From an uncultured Prevotella sp. (GTDB lineage Bacteria; Bacteroidota; Bacteroidia; Bacteroidales; Bacteroidaceae), in the NCBI GenBank assembly GCA_934196725.1, contig CAKPWR010000021.1:1-37509 (forward strand): a stretch of DNA of 37,509 nucleotides, read 5' to 3'. A program made the position numbers and the translations under genes. The notes beneath the pieces are model-generated. The model was not told the origin of the DNA, did no database searches, and saw only the letters and a program-made list of their open reading frames with translations. Positions 8,331-15,652 of the stretch are shown in pieces (positions within the stretch are counted from its first letter, which is position 1; every line of letters starts with the position of its first letter).

Positions 8331-8359
8331 TATTACCTATTTTATATGTATAGGTAATA
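8331..8359. other. Palindromic stem-loop between the 95-aa gene and slyD
   Basis: A perfect 10-bp inverted repeat (TATTACCTAT at 8331-8340, its complement at 8350-8359) with a 9-nt loop, immediately after the stop of the 95-aa gene. There is no T tract on the minus strand. The TACCTA/TAGGTA core resembles the repeats at 9675-9716, so it may be a protein-binding site or an mRNA structure. Confidence 0.45.
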
Positions 8360-8364
8360 TGATT

Positions 8365-8652
8365 TTATTTTTTCTTATTCATGCGTTGGCGTCTTTGTAT
8401 GCTGACGCTTTTCACCATTTCCATGCGCTCGAGATAGATAGGGCGCCATTTGTCTATGATGTCTTGCAGGCTCTTGCTTTTCTGGGATAGTTCTGCATAT
8501 TCGTCGCTTTCTGTCTGATTTGCCTTTTTCAGTTCAAGCATGCGGGCAATGAAATACTTCTGCTGCTCTTCGGCTGCCTTCAGTTGGTTGCCGAGTTTTT
8601 CCAAGCTCTCCATAAATGCCAGTGCCTTGTCTATATGAGTCTGTTGTTCCAT
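8365..8652 (-). CDS. Small coiled-coil protein of unknown function
   Basis: A 95-residue, highly charged protein without a signal peptide or membrane span. Heptad-like spacing of hydrophobics across about residues 10-75 (ALAFMESLEKLGNQLKAAEE and following) suggests one long coiled-coil hairpin, and the C-terminus is strongly basic (SIQRRQRMNKKK), compatible with nucleic-acid or membrane contact. A -7-like element on the minus strand lies 29 nt before the start. slyD follows after 72 nt, so the gene probably heads a slyD-aroC transcript. I do not recognise the family. Confidence 0.75.
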   Translation of the reverse strand: MEQQTHIDKALAFMESLEKLGNQLKAAEEQQKYFIARMLELKKANQTESDEYAELSQKSKSLQDIIDKWRPIYLERMEMVKSVSIQRRQRMNKKK

Positions 8653-8680
8653 TTATTCTTTAATTATTGCTTAACTTCTG

Positions 8681-8688
8681 CAAAGGTA
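8681..8688 (-). promoter_or_regulatory. -7 promoter element of the 95-aa gene
   Basis: CAAAGGTA on the plus strand is TACCTTTG on the minus strand, fitting TAnnTTTG. It lies 29 nt upstream of the start codon at 8652. A good -33 TTTG is not evident at 19-20 nt. Confidence 0.5.
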
Positions 8689-8873
8689 CAAATAAATATT
8701 GGGATATGGAAGAGAAATCAAGGAAATTTTCCTCTTCACCTTAATTATTTTGAGCCTTCTTACATTTTGTTAGCTAAAAACTGTAAAAAATTACTTTCTG
8801 CTCTTAATTTGAGTCTGCCCTTGTTGATTTATGTCAAATAATAAACGGATTTTTGAAAAAAAACAAATAAATG

Positions 8874-8905
8874 TTTGCGCACACAGCAAAAAGTTCGTAT
8901 CTTTG
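8874..8905 (+). promoter_or_regulatory. Promoter of the 116-aa exported protein
   Basis: TTTG at 8874-8877 and TATCTTTG at 8898-8905 with a 20-nt spacer match the Bacteroidetes consensus. The inferred leader to the ATG at 9021 is unusually long, about 110 nt. Confidence 0.75.
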
Positions 8906-9020
8906 CAGCGTCTTAAAGAAATAAGACTATAGGATAATGTTTAACAAGAGTTCTCTGGAAACGGAGCAATTAGGATATCTGCTCCATGAGACTCGTAAAG
9001 TAAAGAAAGGTAAAAAGATT

Positions 9021-9371
9021 ATGAAGAAGATTATGATTTTAGCAGTAGCATTGTTGAGTATGACAACTACTTTTGCAGCAGAAGAGGCTACAAACGCAAC
9101 AGCAGCTTACAACATGAACATCAAGATGGGTAGCTTGGCTGATGCATTGTCACTTAATATCGATCAGGTTGATGCTGTTTCTGATGTTCACAAGAACTTT
9201 ACAGCTGATATGATGAATGCTGCTACAGCAGCTAAGGAGGATCGTGCAGCTATGATTGACAAGGCTGTCATCAAGGATTTGAAGTACATGCACAGCATCC
9301 TCAACAATACACAGTATCGCAAGTACGTGATGCTTTTGAATGCTACACTCGTTAACCGTGGTTTGAAGTAA
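9021..9371 (+). CDS. Small exported protein of unknown function
   Basis: A 116-residue protein with a Sec signal peptide (MKKIMILAVALLSMTTTFAA, cleavage expected near residue 19-20) and no lipobox, so it is likely periplasmic. The start at 9021 is chosen because it gives a normal signal peptide and follows an AAAGG stretch; the longer frame from 8937 would bury it behind 28 residues. The mature part is predicted mostly helical (NIDQVDAVSDVHKNFTADMM; DAVIKDL-like helices; LNNTQYRKYVMLLNATLVNRG). The short helical layout recalls Spy/CpxP-type periplasmic proteins, but I see no diagnostic motif. It has its own promoter and terminator, so it is monocistronic. Confidence 0.8.
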   Translation: MKKIMILAVALLSMTTTFAAEEATNATAAYNMNIKMGSLADALSLNIDQVDAVSDVHKNFTADMMNAATAAKEDRAAMIDKAVIKDLKYMHSILNNTQYRKYVMLLNATLVNRGLK

Positions 9372-9424
9372 TCACGCAGGTGTAGATTCAAGAATCAGAA
9401 TAGATTGAGAGAGATTTTAATAGA

Positions 9425-9465
9425 AACTGCAGGTTGGATTTCATATCTGACTTGCAGTTTTTTTT
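9425..9465 (+). terminator. Rho-independent terminator
   Basis: 10-nt arms (9425-9434 and 9450-9459, one G-U pair) are followed by a run of eight T ending at 9465. It closes the transcript of the exported protein. Confidence 0.88.
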
Positions 9466-9500
9466 ATGCCTGCGCTGGAAAACTCTGGGCTTTTCAGGAA

Positions 9501-9606
9501 TATCTCTGTGAATTAAATTCGTAACTCTGTGGATTTTACTCCGTATCTCAGTGAAATAAATTTGTATCTCAGTGAAATAAATTCATATCTCAGTGAATTT
9601 CATTCA
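9501..9606. repeat. Five 21-22-bp tandem repeats
   Basis: Units at 9501-9521, 9522-9543, 9544-9564, 9565-9585 and 9586-9606. The core is TATCTCAGTGAAATAAATTC; units 3 and 4 differ at only two bases, and the outer units diverge more. Units abut without spacers, so this is not a CRISPR. They lie between a terminator and an orphan promoter. Confidence 0.9.
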
Positions 9607-9674
9607 GAAAAGCGCAGTTTTCTTGTTCTCATCCTGGATATTCCGGAAACTATCGTATGATTATCTTTTTCTGA

Positions 9675-9716
9675 TACCTACTATTAGGTAATAATGAAAA
9701 CCCCCATTTTTAGGTA
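9675..9716. promoter_or_regulatory. TACCTA/TTAGGTA operator-like motifs
   Basis: TACCTA (9675-9680) and TAGGTA (9685-9690) form an inverted pair; TTAGGTA recurs at 9684-9690 and 9710-9716, 26 nt apart start to start. They sit directly upstream of the orphan promoter, a natural place for activator or repressor binding. No cognate regulator is identified. Confidence 0.4.
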
Positions 9717-9747
9717 TTGCATATTCTGAGAAAATGTAGTACCTTTG
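9717..9747 (+). promoter_or_regulatory. Orphan plus-strand promoter
   Basis: TTG at 9717-9719 and TACCTTTG at 9740-9747 with a 20-nt spacer fit the Bacteroidetes consensus. No coding gene follows on the plus strand before the terminator at 9888-9916. Confidence 0.65.
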
Positions 9748-9752
9748 CAAAC

Positions 9753-9916
9753 GAAAATAAAGAGTTGTTTGAAACTTAAAGATATATGCTTTATAGAAAC
9801 TTTTAGATAGAATAGTTACTTATCAGAAATAATAAGAATCTTGTTCGCTAATAGAAATAATTCATAATGTTTTTGTATAATATGTAGAAAGGGCTGCCTG
9901 TGAAGGTAGCCCTTTT
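9753..9916 (+). ncRNA. Candidate small non-coding RNA
   Basis: A consensus promoter and a strong intrinsic terminator in the same orientation bracket about 160 nt that contain only two ATG frames of six codons each. The 5' end is estimated at 5-8 nt after the -7 element. Alternatives are a leader left behind by a lost gene, or a terminator that mainly serves the convergent rhamnosidase gene. Confidence 0.4.
9888..9916. terminator. Strong hairpin terminator, best fit on the plus strand
   Basis: 12-bp stem (9888-9899 and 9904-9915, one G-U) with a GTGA tetraloop, followed by TTTTC and a T-rich stretch on the plus strand. It lies 7 nt beyond the stop of the minus-strand rhamnosidase gene and could end that transcript too, though its minus-strand tail is poorer in T. 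Confidence 0.85.
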
Positions 9917-9922
9917 CTGCTT

Positions 9923-12900
9923 TTATTCTTTAATCTTGAATTGATAAGTTCCTGACTGTAACTCCATTTGGTGTAAACCGTCTGATTCGCAGATGTATTT
10001 GATACCGAGAGCTTTAGCTATCGACTTTCCACTCTCTGTAATATCTGTTTTCTTGCGGGCTGGTAAGAATAGAGTTGCGGTAGTATTGGCTGGTACAGTG
10101 AAGGAATATTCTCTTCCGTCATCTGTCTTTTTCCATTGGCTCTTTATTCTTCCATACATCGAATCGTAATAACCTTCAGCATGGGAGATTCCTCCAGTTG
10201 GATCTACTTCTGGTTGTAGGAAGAAGTGCTTGAAACCAGGCTGATTCTTATCTCTACGGATACCTAGAGAATAGTTGTACATCCAGGCTACCACGGAACC
10301 AAACGAATAATGATTGAACGAGTTCATACTATTGTTCTCGCCGAAACCATCTTGAATGGTATATGAATTGAGGCGTTCCCAAATAGAGGTGGCACCGTTT
10401 TTTACAGGATAAAGCCAGGAAGGGTAGGTGTCCTGCTCGAGTAATCGGTATGCAATGTCACTCATTCCATTTTCAGATAGCGCTTTGCTTATCCATGCTG
10501 TTCCGATGAAGCCTGTAAGCAGAGAATAGCCTGGAAAACCATCTGCGCTGCGTTTTACTGCGTTTCCAAGATGTTCTGCCAGCTGCTTTTGTTTGTCATT
10601 ATCTACAACCTTGAACGCTAACGGCAGGGTGTATGATGTCTGTGTATCTATCAGCTGTCCCTTCTTTGCTTGATTGAAAGCCGAGAAGCGGGTCTTGCCG
10701 GTAATAGGGTCAAGATATGTTTGCTGGAAGAACGCTCTTCTTTGCTGTGCCAGGTCGGCAAACTTTTTGGCGTCATCAGCTTTGCCCAATACCTGAGCAA
10801 GTTGGGTCATAATATCGAGGTCGAATATGAAATAGCATTCCCAAATGAGTGATTTGTCATCTTTTTCGTAAGATGGACTCAGCCAATCACCCAAATCGGT
10901 CCATTCACCTTTTTGTACGATAAGGTTGGTATTCTTGTCGATATAGTTATCGAGGACGAACTGGATGTAACGCTTCATGGAAGGGTAGTGCTCCTGAAGC
11001 ATTCCTTTGTCGCCATATTGCTGGTAGAGCTCCCAAGGCACAGTAATACCAGCACTTCCCCAGAGAAGTCCACCAAAACCACAGTTTGTCGGGGCTACAT
11101 CTGGATATTGACCATTCTCATTCTGCATGTCACGTACTGAGATGAGGAAACGGCGCAGGAACTTGGAGGCATCAGTAATGTAAGATGCAGAACGGGAGAA
11201 AACAGAGATGTCACCCATCCAGCCGAGACGCTCATTGCGTTGAGGACAGTCGGTTGGCACAGACATGAAGTTGGCTCGGGTTGACCACATTGAGTTGAGC
11301 CACAGACGGTTGATGTCTTCTCTTGAAGTCTTGAAAACTGAACTGTTCTCATTCATCGAACTTACAACAATGGCCTTTACGTTCTCTTTTTCTACAGGTT
11401 TATCGACACCTGTAATTTCCAGGTATCTGAATCCATGCAAGGTAAAGCGAGGTGAGAATGTTTCTTCTCCTCCCTTGGCAATGTAGACGTCTTGTGATGT
11501 TGCCACACGCAGATTCTCGGTCATAATCATCCCTACATTTTCCTTGTATCTAGGCAGGTCTGGGTATTTGATTTCTGCTGTGCGAATCTTAATTTCTGTA
11601 CCAGGTTTCACTCCCTTGAATTTGATAAGAGGTACGCCTGCCATATTCTGTCCCAGGTCGTATACGTACACGCCTTTTCTTGGTTCTTCCATAGAAAGAG
11701 CCTTCAGAGTATCTACAGGCATGATTGCTTCTGCCATATCTGGTAACATTTGGAAATCATTGGTAGTCTTGAAGTTGTCTTGCTTGACTTCTATAGCTTG
11801 TTTCCAGTTGGCATCATTGTATGATGGCATTGTCCAATCTTTCAGTTTCTGGGCTTTCTGTGCATCATATATCTCGCCCATGAAGAAGCTTCCATATCTT
11901 ATTGCTCCATCATCATAAGTCTTCCAGGTTTGGGGATCTGTAATGATGTTCTGCTGTGTGCCGTCTTCGTAGGTTATCTGTAATTTGGCGAGCAAGGATT
12001 GGCGATCGCCAAAAAGATTCCAGTTGCCTGTTACATAGGTTGCACCGCCACTCCACCATCCTTCTGCAAGGATAGCGCCAAGAGCATTTCTGCCTTCTTT
12101 CAACAGGGGTGTTACATCAAATGTCTGATAGGTTTGGGTACGTTCATACTGAGTGGTTCCCGGATTAAAATATGCCGGACTTACCTGTTGTCCATTGATA
12201 TACAGATCGTATATACCGTGAGCTGTGGCATAGAGACGTGCTTTTGCTATCTTTTTGCCTTGAGTATTGAAAGCTGTACGAAGCATAGGGGCAGGATTCT
12301 CTTTTAGCTTGAAGGTTCTGAAGTATCCCGTCTTGTTGCCTTCTATCAGCAATGGTTCTTGTTGGGCATCTAAGATGACATTCTGTGGATCACGGTAATT
12401 CCTGATTTCTATCTGTGAAAAGATGGCTTTCTGCTTGGGAGCAAGTTGATAGCCTAAATCAGCAATGACAGGGTAGGCGATATAATCGTTGCCATGTTTA
12501 CCCGTAGGGTTGAGATTCAAACTGCCGAATGACTTTTTCTTGCCGTCAGTATCCTCTATCACTTTATCTGTAATGACATCCTTATCGTCTATATATAGAG
12601 AGGTGGCACCTGCATTTACTGCGATGCTTATCTTATGTGTATCATATTTATTGGAATTGTCAATGATATCTTGCGCAATCTTGTAGCTGGCGATAGGCTG
12701 ATTGTCATTTTCGCCAACTTGATAGCCTTTACGATAGATATTGATGAGGGCTGATTGCTTTTTCTTCAGGGGTGTTATGTCCAGTTCTACACGGATGTAA
12801 GACGAGTCTTTTGGATTGCTTACTCCGAGTAGATTCTTATTGTTGTCCATCAGTCGAGGATCATTGGCACCGAAGATGAATGATGCCATAGATGTTTTCG

Positions 12901-13450
12901 ACTTTTTGTCAAGTTGTATATTATAATTGAGGCGGAAGATAGGGAAATAAGGTGCATAGAACATCACGGCATCATGAGCTCTACCAATCCATTTGGCTCC
13001 ATCCCAAGCTTTTAGATTGCCATCTGTTGACATAGACTGGATGGTATGGTTGTAGTCTGGGGCCATAACAAGTGCAGTCTCGAAGAATGATGATTCGTTC
13101 AGTTCTTCATTCTTCTGATTCCATACTTTCAGATTCCATTGATAGCGTGTGGCAGGACGTAATGATAGTCCTTCATACTTGATATTCAGAGAGTTCCCAC
13201 TTCTTACCTTTCCGGAGTTCCATACTTCCTTACCGGTTTCGTCAGTAACGGAAATCTGGTAGGCATTTTGCTGCCATCCACGCACATTGTCGTCTGATGT
13301 CATTTGCCAGGCAAAGTGTGGCTGTTGCACGCTTATGGCCAATGGTGATTTGAGGTATTCTACTTTCAGTGCATGAAGCAATGATTTGGCACTCATGCCG
13401 CTGGTAAGAATAGATCCTACTGCCATTAGTAAAATAGTTTTCTTATTCAT
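9923..13450 (-). CDS. Alpha-L-rhamnosidase, glycoside hydrolase family 78
   Basis: Secreted enzyme that releases terminal alpha-L-rhamnose from plant glycans or glycosides (1175 aa, longer than many GH78 members at about 900). It has a signal peptide (residues 1 to about 21) and an N-terminal fibronectin-like domain (about 25-128). An inserted beta-rich region follows (about 155-355, LamG-like by appearance), then carbohydrate-binding type beta domains to about 700, the (alpha/alpha)6 catalytic barrel (about 705-1065) and a C-terminal beta domain. The GH78 signature PTDCPQRNERLGWMGD contains the presumed acid E740, and the second conserved glutamate, in GATSIWER, is E1025. It is not next to a SusC/SusD pair, so it is not part of a visible polysaccharide locus. 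No consensus promoter is seen upstream. Confidence 0.95.
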   Translation of the reverse strand: MNKKTILLMAVGSILTSGMSAKSLLHALKVEYLKSPLAISVQQPHFAWQMTSDDNVRGWQQNAYQISVTDETGKEVWNSGKVRSGNSLNIKYEGLSLRPATRYQWNLKVWNQKNEELNESSFFETALVMAPDYNHTIQSMSTDGNLKAWDGAKWIGRAHDAVMFYAPYFPIFRLNYNIQLDKKSKTSMASFIFGANDPRLMDNNKNLLGVSNPKDSSYIRVELDITPLKKKQSALINIYRKGYQVGENDNQPIASYKIAQDIIDNSNKYDTHKISIAVNAGATSLYIDDKDVITDKVIEDTDGKKKSFGSLNLNPTGKHGNDYIAYPVIADLGYQLAPKQKAIFSQIEIRNYRDPQNVILDAQQEPLLIEGNKTGYFRTFKLKENPAPMLRTAFNTQGKKIAKARLYATAHGIYDLYINGQQVSPAYFNPGTTQYERTQTYQTFDVTPLLKEGRNALGAILAEGWWSGGATYVTGNWNLFGDRQSLLAKLQITYEDGTQQNIITDPQTWKTYDDGAIRYGSFFMGEIYDAQKAQKLKDWTMPSYNDANWKQAIEVKQDNFKTTNDFQMLPDMAEAIMPVDTLKALSMEEPRKGVYVYDLGQNMAGVPLIKFKGVKPGTEIKIRTAEIKYPDLPRYKENVGMIMTENLRVATSQDVYIAKGGEETFSPRFTLHGFRYLEITGVDKPVEKENVKAIVVSSMNENSSVFKTSREDINRLWLNSMWSTRANFMSVPTDCPQRNERLGWMGDISVFSRSASYITDASKFLRRFLISVRDMQNENGQYPDVAPTNCGFGGLLWGSAGITVPWELYQQYGDKGMLQEHYPSMKRYIQFVLDNYIDKNTNLIVQKGEWTDLGDWLSPSYEKDDKSLIWECYFIFDLDIMTQLAQVLGKADDAKKFADLAQQRRAFFQQTYLDPITGKTRFSAFNQAKKGQLIDTQTSYTLPLAFKVVDNDKQKQLAEHLGNAVKRSADGFPGYSLLTGFIGTAWISKALSENGMSDIAYRLLEQDTYPSWLYPVKNGATSIWERLNSYTIQDGFGENNSMNSFNHYSFGSVVAWMYNYSLGIRRDKNQPGFKHFFLQPEVDPTGGISHAEGYYDSMYGRIKSQWKKTDDGREYSFTVPANTTATLFLPARKKTDITESGKSIAKALGIKYICESDGLHQMELQSGTYQFKIKE

Positions 13451-13471
13451 CTTTAGATTTGTTAAGTTGAA

Positions 13472-13502
13472 GCAGAAGTGGCATTAAAGATGCCATTTCT
13501 GC
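13472..13502 (-). terminator. Hairpin between the glycosyltransferase-like gene and the rhamnosidase gene
   Basis: 13-bp stem (13472-13484 and 13490-13502, one G-U) with a 5-nt loop. On the minus strand it is followed by only a weak T-rich tail, so it may be a terminator of moderate strength or a structured leader of the rhamnosidase message. Confidence 0.5.
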
Positions 13503-13583
13503 CTATATTCAATTGTTTTCTTTAAAGACGGATAAGTGGGGATATTGTCCCTATAAATTTTGATATAAAAAGAAGATAACTTG

Positions 13584-14357
13584 TTATTTTATGTATTTTA
13601 GTATCTCCTTGCTTTTTCTGCTTTTCTTGGCAGGAAGGGGCATGAAGCCCTCGGTTAGTCCGGTTTTCTCTGTCATCGTCTGAAATACAGCTGCTGCATA
13701 GCTGGAAAGTTTCAGTGTCTGTAATTCTTCATTGATGGCATCCTCATCATAATTGTCGGCATATAATAAGGTATGCAGGCTATCCAGATAGTTCTGCGGT
13801 ATGTTCTGGTGAGGCATACGACTCTTTATCTGCAGGATTTGGGCAATGATTGGTTCCTTGGTTTGGGCAGCAATCATTTCTGCTTTGCGCTGTTCGAAAC
13901 CGGAAAGGGTAGAGGTATTGGTATCAGCCCAGTTGTCCAGCATGGCGCTTTCTGATGTGAGATGACTGTAACCAAAGTATCTGATTAAGGAGATGTTCTT
14001 ATTCCAGCCCAACTGGGCGAGGTAGTTCTTCTCCATCGGTGTGGTTGCGATGACGAGATCAGCCTTTTGATACATGGCCTTCTGGTACAAGAGCGACTGG
14101 AGGCTTCGCTTGAGGTGAGGATTCTTACGGTTGCGTTCAGAGATGTCTCCGAGCGGACACACCATGTACGGAATGCCCATCTTGCGTGATTTCTTTGCAA
14201 GCTGTGCTCCCTGCATGGTCCATGCTCCCAATATCATAACGATGTCGGCATCTGCCAGATTGTGGGTGATGTCGAGCTTTTTGCCAAGCGCTTCAATGTA
14301 TGGGAGGTACATTTTCAGCGTCTTCTTCTGTTTAGCTATATACAAATATACTTTCAT
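13584..14357 (-). CDS. Glycosyltransferase-like protein, possibly a single GT-B lobe
   Basis: 257 residues, cytosolic, no signal peptide. The N-terminal part resembles the acceptor-binding half of GT-B (GT4-type) enzymes: ADADIVMILGAWTM, a strand-loop-helix, then PLGDISERNRKNPHLKRSLQ and YQKADLVIATTPMEKNYLAQLGW, reminiscent of the segment before the linker in GT4 proteins. The usual C-terminal nucleotide-sugar lobe with its E-x7-E motif is missing; the rest is helical and ends in a basic tail. It follows a GT2 gene by 78 nt, which supports a role in glycan assembly. Activity is uncertain: it may be an accessory or degenerate protein. Confidence 0.6.
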   Translation of the reverse strand: MKVYLYIAKQKKTLKMYLPYIEALGKKLDITHNLADADIVMILGAWTMQGAQLAKKSRKMGIPYMVCPLGDISERNRKNPHLKRSLQSLLYQKAMYQKADLVIATTPMEKNYLAQLGWNKNISLIRYFGYSHLTSESAMLDNWADTNTSTLSGFEQRKAEMIAAQTKEPIIAQILQIKSRMPHQNIPQNYLDSLHTLLYADNYDEDAINEELQTLKLSSYAAAVFQTMTEKTGLTEGFMPLPAKKSRKSKEILKYIK

Positions 14358-14435
14358 GGTTGTGTCATTTAAAAATCCTTTAATCCAGATTTTTTCTCTT
14401 GTAATCTATTTCTCGAAATCTATTTCTCCGGTATC

Positions 14436-15593
14436 TTACAGCTTGTGGCTGGTGAAGTCGTTCTTGTCTGCACGCCAATATCTTATCTTGTTGGCGAGGT
14501 TTCTCCAGATGATTCCATATTCATAGAACGGCAACTTGATGATGTTCATCTCATCGTCAAAGTGCCTGATTGCCTTGTTGGCAATGATCATGCGGAGCAG
14601 GAAGAGCAACAGGAGAGCGAAGCCGGCTATACCCGTCAGGATCCAATCCTGCGTGATGATGGCGAAAGCTAATACTGCAATAGATGCAATGAGGCTGAGA
14701 TGAGGGAAGAGATGATCGAAGAACATCAGGGTTCGCATCGATTTCACCCTATCTAAACTCTTTTGTGATGACAGGTGATAGAGGTGGGCGTTGTGCCATG
14801 ACTTGTTGGTTGGTTCGTCCCGTACCAGCCAGGCATCGCTATCCAATACTACAGCTGTTTCTCCCAATTGTCCGTACTTGTTGACAAGGAAATCATATTC
14901 TCCACGTACATACTCCAGATTGCCCTGATAGCCTTGTTCCTGCATGAACTGACTCTTGCGGAAAGCTACGTTTGGCATGTGGCTGCGATAGCCATAAGAG
15001 TGCTGGGCACGCCTTAATAGATAGAATGCCTTGCGTATGCTGTCGAAACGGCGGACTCCTTTGGTCTCTTCATCCAGTTCTACATAGCCCAGAACCAGAT
15101 TGCATGATTGGCAGAAGTGTTGAGACATGGCTGTCAGCCAATTCTCGTTCTTGGGCTTGCAGTTTGGCTCGGTGAGGATAATCCATTCATACTTGGCTGC
15201 TTTTACACCGAGCGTAATCTGCAATTTCTTGCGGCTCATATAGCGGGAACTCTCAGGGATGTATGTATAATACAGGTGAGGATTCTCTGCTGACAAGCGT
15301 TTGAGATAGTCCTGGGTTTCTGCATCTGTACTTTGGCAGACTACGATGACCTGATAATCGGCAGCGTATTGCTGCTTCAGGAACATCGGAAGGTTGCGTT
15401 CCAGTTCAGGCAGATTATCGTGAGCGGTAATAATTACTGTTATCGGTTCTTTTGATACCGGTGTGTCTTCCTCTTTTTCCTCTGTTTTAGGAAAACGCAA
15501 TGAGCGCAGAAATGGGTTTATCAGCGATCCGAGAATCGCCAATAAAACCACTGCTGCGCCTGCTATAATAGTTGTTAAACTAATTGTCATCAT
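14436..15593 (-). CDS. Membrane-anchored family 2 glycosyltransferase
   Basis: 385 residues: an N-terminal transmembrane helix (about 5-27), a GT-A fold catalytic domain (about 48-290) and two C-terminal hydrophobic helices (about 300-345). GT2 features are the PITVIITAHDNLPELERNLPMFLKQQY opening (here across residues 50-76), QVIVVCQSTDAETQ, the EWIILTEPNCKPKNENWL acidic strand in the place of the DxD region, and RGEYDFLVN as the likely catalytic-base region. It probably adds a sugar to a lipid-linked or surface glycan on the cytoplasmic face. Substrate cannot be predicted. It follows lysA by 59 nt and may be read from the upstream his-lys transcript. Confidence 0.85.
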   Translation of the reverse strand: MMTISLTTIIAGAAVVLLAILGSLINPFLRSLRFPKTEEKEEDTPVSKEPITVIITAHDNLPELERNLPMFLKQQYAADYQVIVVCQSTDAETQDYLKRLSAENPHLYYTYIPESSRYMSRKKLQITLGVKAAKYEWIILTEPNCKPKNENWLTAMSQHFCQSCNLVLGYVELDEETKGVRRFDSIRKAFYLLRRAQHSYGYRSHMPNVAFRKSQFMQEQGYQGNLEYVRGEYDFLVNKYGQLGETAVVLDSDAWLVRDEPTNKSWHNAHLYHLSSQKSLDRVKSMRTLMFFDHLFPHLSLIASIAVLAFAIITQDWILTGIAGFALLLLFLLRMIIANKAIRHFDDEMNIIKLPFYEYGIIWRNLANKIRYWRADKNDFTSHKL

Positions 15594-15652
15594 TTCTTTT
15601 TCTCGTATTTCTTATGCTTTTGCCCTTTATGAGGGGCGTACTGCATTTGACT

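Larger units (their letters stand above)
8653..9020. other. Divergent intergenic region with two promoters and a long leader
   Basis: No gene is seen here. It holds the minus-strand -7 element for the 95-aa gene (8681-8688), AT-rich sequence, and the plus-strand promoter (8874-8905) with a leader of about 110 nt before the exported protein at 9021. A frame starting at 8937 that runs into that gene is best explained as leader, because a normal signal peptide starts at 9021. Confidence 0.6.
9372..9922. other. 551-nt gene-free region
   Basis: No protein gene is supportable. From left to right it holds a terminator (9425-9465), five 21-22-bp tandem repeats (9501-9606), TACCTA/TTAGGTA motifs (9675-9716), an isolated promoter (9717-9747), about 140 nt without any ORF longer than seven codons, and a strong hairpin terminator (9888-9916). 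Confidence 0.7.

Noticed and set aside
8937..9020. 28-residue N-terminal extension of the 116-aa exported protein
   Set aside because: It would put charged residues before a normal Sec signal peptide; the start at 9021 is better.
9501..9606. CRISPR array
   Set aside because: Repeats are contiguous with no unique spacers, they diverge, and no cas genes are present.
10280..10340. Loss of a catalytic glutamate in the rhamnosidase (Ala in the FNHYSFGSVVAW motif)
   Set aside because: That position varies in the family as I remember it; the two conserved glutamates (in DCPQRNER and GATSIWER) are present, so inactivity is not supported.
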